Assembly: GCA_017991415.1 (NCBI GenBank)
Contig: JAGOQR010000003.1
Span: forward strand, 1 to 37,380
Origin: Candidatus Magasanikiibacteriota bacterium
Lineage (GTDB): Bacteria; Patescibacteriota; Patescibacteriia; Magasanikbacterales; GWA2-37-8
Length of the DNA stretch: 37,380 bases
Reading direction: 5' to 3'
This document shows, piece after piece, positions 31,505-37,380 of the stretch. Made by a program: the position numbers and the translations under genes. The notes under the pieces were generated by a model, which was not told where the DNA came from, ran no database searches, and was given only the letters and a program-made list of their open reading frames with translations. Position 1 is the stretch's first letter. Each line of letters opens with the position of its first letter.

Positions 31505-31981
31505 TTACACGGTATATTTTTTAATTTGATACATGGCTATCCCTGTTGCCACACTTACATTTAAACTATTTTTCTTACCACGCATTGGTATTTCAACAGA
31601 TTCGTCACAATATTTTAATAATGATCTCGGTACGCCTGTCTTTTCATTGCCCAGAACGAGTGCTATCGGAAATTTTGGCTGCCAACTAAACAAATCCCTG
31701 CTTGTCTTAGTTTGCTCTAAGGCAACTATAGTATACCCTATTTGCTTTAATTCTTTAAGCAATTTTCCCGTTTGTTTTTTATATTCCCAAGGCATCCATG
31801 TTTCAGCACCCAGCGAAACCTTATCTATCTGTACATGGGGAGGGCAAGGAGTATATCCAGTTAAATATAATTTATCTACCCCTGCGCCATCAGCCGTACG
31901 AAAAATAGCACCGACATTATGGCCGCTACGAATATTAGGTAGGACAAGAATAAAATTTTTTAATTCTATATTTTGTTTCAT
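31505..31981 (-). CDS. SpoU/TrmH-family RNA methyltransferase
   Basis: A 158-residue SPOUT-fold methyltransferase. The three family motifs are RSGHNVGAIFRTADGAG (motif 1), ALVLGNEKTGVP (motif 2) and IPMRGKKNSLNVSVATGIAMY (motif 3, with Ser-Leu-Asn). It probably methylates a ribose 2'-OH in tRNA or rRNA; the nucleotide cannot be named. Start is ATG 31981; a TTG at 31990 is less likely. It heads a two-gene unit with the unknown gene at 30781. Confidence 0.9.
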   Translation of the reverse strand: MKQNIELKNFILVLPNIRSGHNVGAIFRTADGAGVDKLYLTGYTPCPPHVQIDKVSLGAETWMPWEYKKQTGKLLKELKQIGYTIVALEQTKTSRDLFSWQPKFPIALVLGNEKTGVPRSLLKYCDESVEIPMRGKKNSLNVSVATGIAMYQIKKYTV

Positions 31982-32081
31982 AGTACACAAGCTACATTAT
32001 ACCAAATTTTGAATGTAAACTAAAAAAAGCTACTGAAGCTTTATGTGATGTTTGGTATTTTTCATTATAAAATTAATTTTT

Positions 32082-32111
32082 CCAGCATTTGTTCGCGGGT
32101 ACAAACGCTGG
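32082..32111 (-). terminator. Hairpin at 3' edge of GC islet 4
   Basis: CCAGCATTTGT (32082-32092) pairs, with one mismatch, with ACAAACGCTGG (32101-32111), just past the stop of the islet 4 gene. Without a clear T run, termination is uncertain. Confidence 0.4.
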
Positions 32112-32118
32112 CAAAAAC

Positions 32119-32361
32119 CTACCTCCTCCCAAACCGTCTATGGCGACGCCTTCGCGGCTTCTGCTCAGGCACCTGCCTCACATTCGGCACATGCACTTTC
32201 GGCATGTACACCACCTGAACTGGCACTTCGCCCCGTGACATGACCGTCACCCGTTCGGCGAACACCAAGAAGCCATGTCGATTCCATGTGAGCGCGCCAA
32301 CAGGCACACCCAACTCGTTCGCAGCAAACCGACGAGCTTTCTCGCGCTCGCGATTAATCAT
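32119..32361 (-). CDS. GC islet 4: small basic ORFan
   Basis: An 80-residue frame from the ATG at 32361, preceded by a perfect AAGGAGG (32367-32373) 5 nt upstream; a start at 32391 would run through that SD. The protein begins MINREREKARRFAANELGV, has a beta-like middle (WNRHGFLVFAERVTVM) and ends in an Arg-rich tail RRRRHRRFGRR, suggesting nucleic-acid contact. GC-rich codons set it apart from neighbours. TTGACA lies at 32405-32410 on the minus strand with a weak CATGCT 17 bp away. No family is recognised. Confidence 0.6.
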   Translation of the reverse strand: MINREREKARRFAANELGVPVGALTWNRHGFLVFAERVTVMSRGEVPVQVVYMPKVHVPNVRQVPEQKPRRRRHRRFGRR

Positions 32362-32367
32362 GGCGAC

Positions 32368-32383
32368 CTCCTTGTGAAAGGAG
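32368..32383 (-). promoter_or_regulatory. SD-sequestering hairpin before islet 4 gene
   Basis: CTCCTT/AAGGAG with loop GTGA (plus strand) folds the SD of the islet 4 gene into a 6-bp stem. It only works if transcription starts upstream of about 32385; a start from the weak -10 at 32382-32387 would give a leader too short to contain it. Confidence 0.35.
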
Positions 32384-32414
32384 CATGCCACAAATTAGGC
32401 CCTTTGTCAATATT

Positions 32415-32463
32415 CAATTTAAACAAAAAAGCCACCATTATGGTGGCTTTTTTGTTTAAATTG
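32415..32463. terminator. Very strong terminator
   Basis: A 24-bp perfect stem (32415-32438 with 32440-32463) with GCCACCAT core and T/A runs ends the giant minus-strand gene 11 nt after its stop; it also separates it from islet 4. Confidence 0.9.
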
Positions 32464-32473
32464 TTTTATTTTA

Positions 32474-35400
32474 TTATTGGTATAACGGGAATGTATTTAC
32501 CGTGGTAGGTAATGCGCCAGAATATAATGTTTGACCAGCGCTATTTACCATTAACAAGGTACCTCCATGGCCAGCATTACTAAATCGTACCGTAGCTACC
32601 GTACCATCATTAAAGGTAATACGAGCACCCGTTTCTGTAGCTGTATTATCCGCCACAGCAGCTGTTACTTTACTGTTTACACCGATGATATGGAGGAATA
32701 ATGATTCAGCCCCAGTGTTATGAACACCTTCTGCGCGAATACCAGTAAATACTCCAGTAGTTGTCCAAGGTACACTCGCTGGAGCAAGTCTCCAAACATC
32801 TGCACGTTGACTGTTAGCAGTAAAGGTTAGTTGGTTACCAGAAATAGTTGGAGTACCAGACATTTGTAATTGGAAGGTTCTTGGTGTACCGGCAGCATTG
32901 GCAATAGCTCTATCAAAGAGTACGACTGCGCCAGACTTGATAAACACCATTTCTCGTTCAGACTTAGCTACCAAGAATTGATTAGTATAAGGATCTGTAT
33001 ATACTGGTCTTGTATCCATCAGTTCGTAAGAGAACAAAGAGCCGTCTGACAATGCAAGGATTTGAGATGGGGCTGAGCCTTCACGTTGATGAACAACACT
33101 ACTACCAGCACCAAACCGTACCAAATTATGGTATATTTCTTCACCATCAATACCGCTGTTAGAACGAAGGTTAGCGTCATCAAACAACCAAGCACCAGCA
33201 GAATTTAACATGAACGAACCCTGATCTTTGTGGGCATGACTTTGGTCATATAGCCCAGCAATCGTGTGAACAAGGATAGCATTGGTGCTCCAAGAAGAAC
33301 GAGTATATAAGTTCCCCGTACCAGTACCAAAATATGTAGTGTTAAGAATTGATAGTGGTCGAGCTGTAATATTTGGCCAGTCATTAATAAAGTCAGACCA
33401 ATAACTTACACTATATGACATTTGCGGTACATTAGATTGAGCGAGCAAAGTCTTAATTGCTCCGGACACTTGCTCATTTGGATATAGAGACATTAAATTT
33501 TCAAGTAATTCACGGTGGTAGTCATAGAAGGAAGCTGTAGCATCACGAGACTGGTCACCAGTTGGCACAAACTTATTAAGTGTTGGCGCCATAGAATTTG
33601 CCCACCAGAACATAGTACCCAAGGTGTGCGGAGTTTGATTAGCAATATTTACACCAGTTGATTTTTCCCACCAGAAATATAATTTAAACAATCTTTTTTG
33701 TGCAGTTCCATAACCAGTACCTTCCAATGATCCACCGCCAGCTAAATTATTAAAGGCTGGAATTAACTGAGCTTCGATTTTGTCATTATAGAATTTATTA
33801 AGCCATTGAGAAGCTTGTGGGTTTTCTCCATAAGTTGCCAAACCAGCAAACATTGTAGCTTCCAAGAAGGAGTAATAGTAGTTATTGAATGGATCATTGA
33901 GTGACCAGCCTGACCATGGAATATTAACACCGCCCCAGCGCACTTCGTCTGGATCACCCCATAAATTATTAAGAACTGTATTCATGTAATTAACCCATCT
34001 TGTTTTTTGGGATGCAGTTAATCGATCATTAGCCCAGTCATACACGAGAGCTACATCACCAACATAGTCGCCAACTTCCAAAAAGCTATCTCCAGCAACT
34101 ACCGGACGCATACCACCAGCAATTCTCGCTTCTTCGGCTGCAACAAATGCATCAACTTTGTTGATTGCGAATGTTGCGTAGCGTGTTTCTCCCGTTAACC
34201 TATACATTAATGCTGCAAACCAACCTTGGAAAGCATAATTTGTACCAGGGCTCGAGAGCTCATTATTTACCATTGTTCTAAAGCGAGCAGCGCCAGCCGT
34301 ATTACTACTAAGAGCTGCTTGTAGTCTAGTAAGAGTGGCAGAATCATTAAGTAAAATACGAGGGTTAGCTGTAGATAACGGTCGAACTGTAGCAGTTGGA
34401 GCAGGTGCAGCAAAAGTTGCACCTACAGTTCTGGCTGCACTCATAGATACGGTACAAGTACCAGTACCAGAGCAGGCGCCGCTCCAACCAGAGAAGGTAT
34501 TGCCACTCGCAGCTGTAGCTGTAAGCGTTACAGACGTATTATTAGCAAAAGTCGCTGAACAAGTTACACCACAATTGATGCCATTTGGTAAAGAAGTAAT
34601 AGTACCATTACCAACTTTGGACACTGTTAAGGTGTAGTTAGAAGCTGGGGTAGTGGTAGGTGTTGGAGTTGGAGTCGGTGTTGGAGTTGTTGCAGTTGAG
34701 CCAGCATACCCAAGAGTAGAACGCATCCACCAATTAAACTTGCGAGGAGGGTTCACGCGATATTTTGGTAAAGTAAGGGTTGTGCGAGTTGCATCAGTAA
34801 AGGCATGGACTGCACATGATCTTAATTGAGTATTACGAGCACTTACCGCTGCTGTTGGTAATCCAAGAGCAGTCTTTGCAGAAATAGCAAACGAAACTAA
34901 CCCTGAAACATCTAAACAATGATCAAAATCACCTTCTGCTGGAGTTTCGTTGAGATATGGGCCAGTTGGTCCAACGAGGTAATAAGCAGCTTTAATTCCA
35001 CTAAATGCAGAATCGAGCACACTACCATCAAAATAACCATTTAGCTCCATCCAATCTGCATAACGACTTACTTGTTGTAAGACTTCTGTATTACCAGTTA
35101 ATACATTAAGTCTTCTTGCAGCTTGGAAATATAAAGCACTCATCCAAGGACTTGTTACCAATTGTGAACCGCCGCCACCTTCATGTTTATCAACAGTTAC
35201 CAAAGGCACGCCGTTGCCAGCATTTGCAACCACTGTCCACTGTGCTACCAACGCATTGGCACGAGCAAGAGCTGCAGAATCACCAGTTAACTCATACCAA
35301 GATACGGCTGCTTCGAGGGCTAAGCCAATTTCACGTTCTGTCCAAAGATCAGCAGAGCTAGCATTATATGTGCTACTAAAATCATTTAACCATGCATTAT

Positions 35401-37380
35401 AAATTCTTTGTGCAATTGGTCGATATTGAGAATCGCCAGTTTCTTTTTCGTATAACAGGAACGGAGTTACATAACTATACTTAGTATCTCCATATCCCTT
35501 TGGCGTAAAGATACCATTTGCATCTATATGTGTTCTATAATATGCAAAGTCAGATAAGAATTGTTGATACCAACGAGCTTTTTGAGTTGGGTCTGTAGTT
35601 CGTTTATATAAATAGTAACCAACAGAAGCTCTATCAAATAACCATGGTTCGTATGTGGTTTCAGTGTAATTCCAGTTACCGCTATTACCACTAAAATTAG
35701 GATCTACAGTATGCCCTTCAAAGTTCCAGTTTCTTGCCCAAGTTTCAGCAAATTTAACAAGCGGAGCATCTGCAGGATCAGTAGTGTTAAAAGCTGGGAA
35801 GGACACGCTTGAACCTGGAGTTGGGGTAGGTGTTGGAGTAGGAGTAGGATTTGGAGAAGAATATGCTGTTAAATAATCTTGGACAGAAAAGCCATCTGCT
35901 CCTGTATCATAATTAATCTGCCACCAGTTATAGCCACTTGCATTAGTTGGACCAGCTAAAACTGTTCCAAGAGCTCCTAAAGCTTGAGTGCCAAGCAATG
36001 TTCCAGAAGTATTAGGAGTGGATCGAACATTTAAACCTGCAGTAGTTTGAACACGTTGTCCGATAGAAAAAATACCAGTTGGTGTTGGAGTAGGATTTGG
36101 TGTTTGGTTAGTTGCAGCACTACAACTAGCAGATGTACCACCATTTGATCCAGCACAAGTCCAAGACCAAGGTCCAGAACCAGTTACAGAACTTGCAGAA
36201 CCAGTGGAACAAAGGTTAGAAGTTGGAGCGGAAGAAAGAGTAGTGTTATTAGCAGAACCACACACACCATTTACTGGACTTGGAGCTGCAGGAGGCAATG
36301 TAATGCCGTTTAATACAACGGTTGCATCATCAAGCATTACACCTTGTAACGCTTGGCTGCCTTCTTGAAAAATACCAAGACGAACACGACTTACATCACG
36401 CGTATTGTCTAGTGCAAACGTAAGATTCACAGTACCTTTATCTCCAGCACTACCACTTACATTAGTACAATCTTTAACACCAGATCCAGTTGTATAATCT
36501 ACTAGAGCACAGAAAGAAATTTGAGAAGCAGAAGAAACAGTTGCGCGAACTTTGATAGATGCGGCCAATCGATCGGAACGCTTAGTAGTAAAATTTGTTA
36601 ATTCTCTACCGTTCCAAAGAATACTGTCGCCATAACCACCAATACCAATTACCAAACTGCGTGAGCCGCTGATTGGATTAACAGTAGTAACGTTTACCGA
36701 CGTACCACCTTGATTTGGCTCAAAGTCTGAGGTGGTTTGTTCAAAACCTGGCTCTTGCACTAAATTATCACCAGTTACAGAAGTAGAAGGATTTGTTGTT
36801 TGAGCAGCAAAGGTTGCTACTACTGTGCGAGCAGCAGTCATAGACACAGTACAAACACCAGTGCCAGAACAAGCGCCGCTCCAACCAGAGAAAGTGTTAC
36901 CACTTGCAGCGGTGGCTGTTAAGGAAACAGAAGTATTATTAGCAAAATTGGTTGAACAAGTAGTGCCACAGTTAATACCTGCTGGGCTGGAAACTACAGT
37001 ACCGTTACCAGTTTTGGAAACAGTAAGAGCAAAATTTGTTGGTGCCGACATAGTTTGGGCACTACAACTAGCAGATGTACCACCATTTGATCCAGCACAA
37101 GTCCAAGACCAAGGTCCAGAACCAGTTACAGAACTTGCAGAACCAGTGGAACAAAGGTTAGAAGTTGGAGCGGAAGAAACGTTTGTATTGTTAGCAGAAC
37201 CACAAACACCATTTACTGGAGTAGGTGTTGGGGTAGGAGTTTGAGAAAGAGAAGCACTACAACTAGCAGATGTACCACCATTTGATCCAGCACAAGTCCA
37301 AGACCAAGGTCCAGAACCAGTTACAGAACTTGCAGAACCAGTGGAACAAAGGTTAGAAGTTGGAGCGGAAGAAACGTTTG
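32474..37380 (-). CDS. Giant surface protein with two lyase-like toroid domains (5' end outside window)
   Basis: The frame is open to the window edge, so the visible part is the last 1634 or so residues. Numbering from the ATG at 37051 (probably internal): upstream two Cys-rich GSGPWSWTCAGSNGG modules; InlB-like B-repeat 7-86; a jelly-roll CBM-like domain about 90-254; a third Cys-rich module; an SH3-like domain 325-400 (GLNVRSTPNTSGTLLG); Pro-Thr linker; an alpha-toroid 415-785; second InlB-like repeat about 804-884; and a C-terminal heparinase II/III-like part with PRILLNDSATLTRL at its start and SHAHKDQGSFML near 1270. It is probably secreted and acts on polysaccharide. Which of the two toroids is catalytic is not known. 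Neither a signal peptide nor an anchor is in view. Confidence 0.8.
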   Translation of the reverse strand, partial: NVSSAPTSNLCSTGSASSVTGSGPWSWTCAGSNGGTSASCSASLSQTPTPTPTPVNGVCGSANNTNVSSAPTSNLCSTGSASSVTGSGPWSWTCAGSNGGTSASCSAQTMSAPTNFALTVSKTGNGTVVSSPAGINCGTTCSTNFANNTSVSLTATAASGNTFSGWSGACSGTGVCTVSMTAARTVVATFAAQTTNPSTSVTGDNLVQEPGFEQTTSDFEPNQGGTSVNVTTVNPISGSRSLVIGIGGYGDSILWNGRELTNFTTKRSDRLAASIKVRATVSSASQISFCALVDYTTGSGVKDCTNVSGSAGDKGTVNLTFALDNTRDVSRVRLGIFQEGSQALQGVMLDDATVVLNGITLPPAAPSPVNGVCGSANNTTLSSAPTSNLCSTGSASSVTGSGPWSWTCAGSNGGTSASCSAATNQTPNPTPTPTGIFSIGQRVQTTAGLNVRSTPNTSGTLLGTQALGALGTVLAGPTNASGYNWWQINYDTGADGFSVQDYLTAYSSPNPTPTPTPTPTPGSSVSFPAFNTTDPADAPLVKFAETWARNWNFEGHTVDPNFSGNSGNWNYTETTYEPWLFDRASVGYYLYKRTTDPTQKARWYQQFLSDFAYYRTHIDANGIFTPKGYGDTKYSYVTPFLLYEKETGDSQYRPIAQRIYNAWLNDFSSTYNASSADLWTEREIGLALEAAVSWYELTGDSAALARANALVAQWTVVANAGNGVPLVTVDKHEGGGGSQLVTSPWMSALYFQAARRLNVLTGNTEVLQQVSRYADWMELNGYFDGSVLDSAFSGIKAAYYLVGPTGPYLNETPAEGDFDHCLDVSGLVSFAISAKTALGLPTAAVSARNTQLRSCAVHAFTDATRTTLTLPKYRVNPPRKFNWWMRSTLGYAGSTATTPTPTPTPTPTTTPASNYTLTVSKVGNGTITSLPNGINCGVTCSATFANNTSVTLTATAASGNTFSGWSGACSGTGTCTVSMSAARTVGATFAAPAPTATVRPLSTANPRILLNDSATLTRLQAALSSNTAGAARFRTMVNNELSSPGTNYAFQGWFAALMYRLTGETRYATFAINKVDAFVAAEEARIAGGMRPVVAGDSFLEVGDYVGDVALVYDWANDRLTASQKTRWVNYMNTVLNNLWGDPDEVRWGGVNIPWSGWSLNDPFNNYYYSFLEATMFAGLATYGENPQASQWLNKFYNDKIEAQLIPAFNNLAGGGSLEGTGYGTAQKRLFKLYFWWEKSTGVNIANQTPHTLGTMFWWANSMAPTLNKFVPTGDQSRDATASFYDYHRELLENLMSLYPNEQVSGAIKTLLAQSNVPQMSYSVSYWSDFINDWPNITARPLSILNTTYFGTGTGNLYTRSSWSTNAILVHTIAGLYDQSHAHKDQGSFMLNSAGAWLFDDANLRSNSGIDGEEIYHNLVRFGAGSSVVHQREGSAPSQILALSDGSLFSYELMDTRPVYTDPYTNQFLVAKSEREMVFIKSGAVVLFDRAIANAAGTPRTFQLQMSGTPTISGNQLTFTANSQRADVWRLAPASVPWTTTGVFTGIRAEGVHNTGAESLFLHIIGVNSKVTAAVADNTATETGARITFNDGTVATVRFSNAGHGGTLLMVNSAGQTLYSGALPTTVNTFPLYQ
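36117..36237 (-). repeat. 121-bp identical repeat, copy A
   Basis: Encodes the Cys-rich GSGPWSWTCAGSNGG module. It is identical over 121 bp to 37059-37179 and 37254-37374, although each lies in a different part of the protein. Confidence 0.85.
37059..37179 (-). repeat. 121-bp identical repeat, copy B
   Basis: Same module as copy A. B and C also share six further bases up to the window end. Confidence 0.85.
37254..37374 (-). repeat. 121-bp identical repeat, copy C
   Basis: Third copy, next to the window edge. A Pro-Thr linker (about 37219-37242) separates it from copy B. Confidence 0.8.

Noticed and set aside
34335-34637. Long plus-strand frames inside the giant gene (also 36825-37244)
   Set aside because: Reading frames are by-products of the Thr/Ser-rich repeats on the minus strand.

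Overview
The window looks like a chromosomal piece from a small-genome bacterium of the Candidate Phyla Radiation (Patescibacteria, most like Parcubacteria). This is inferred from the AT-rich coding, TAA/TAG stops, start codons without Shine-Dalgarno (SD) sites, very short intergenic spaces, and the mix of NIF3 paralogs, a PsbP-like anchored protein and a giant PT-linker surface protein with Cys-rich repeats. The code is standard (UGA ends the isoleucyl-tRNA synthetase gene). No rRNA, tRNA, CRISPR array, IS element or transposase was found.

Layout. 1-5300 is an accessory zone: a nitrilase-family amidohydrolase, a membrane-anchored unknown, a PsbP-like protein with a broken leader, a CCHC zinc-knuckle protein and a tandem OmdA protein. 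Three hairpins sharing a 16-nt loop motif punctuate it. 5300-10600 holds an MFS exporter, an LssY_C protein, a HAD hydrolase, a tiny very basic protein, TspO, an FMN reductase and a cytochrome-b5 lipoprotein. 11500-18050 holds rplA with its own promoter and an L1-site-like leader, a pyruvate-kinase-like pseudoenzyme, then an operon for dTTP synthesis (dCMP deaminase, a P-loop kinase, dUTPase, small unknown, ThyA, DHFR, Tmk, membrane protein). 18100-19700 is gatB. On the minus strand follow arginase, an operon of two NIF3 paralogs, ruvA and a slipin, and eukaryote-type ileS. A divergent plus-strand operon has rpiB, rpe, a TrxB-like reductase, a small membrane protein and a PfkB kinase. Then come an unknown gene and a SpoU methyltransferase on the minus strand. 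32474 to the right edge is the 3' part of a giant secreted protein with two alpha-toroid, polysaccharide-lyase-like domains.

Four GC-rich islets (about 2740-3385, 8820-9380, 10830-11370, 32080-32395) interrupt this AT-rich background. Each encodes one or two small ORFan proteins; several have SD sites, TGA stops and flanking hairpins, unlike the neighbours. They look like a separate class of acquired or differently evolving genes.

The core genes form coherent pathways: dUMP to dTTP with folate recycling, the non-oxidative pentose-phosphate isomerase and epimerase, and translation (L1, GatB, IleRS, SpoU). The most unusual items are the shared-loop hairpins, the GC islets, the zinc-knuckle protein, the degenerate pyruvate kinase and the giant lyase-like protein.
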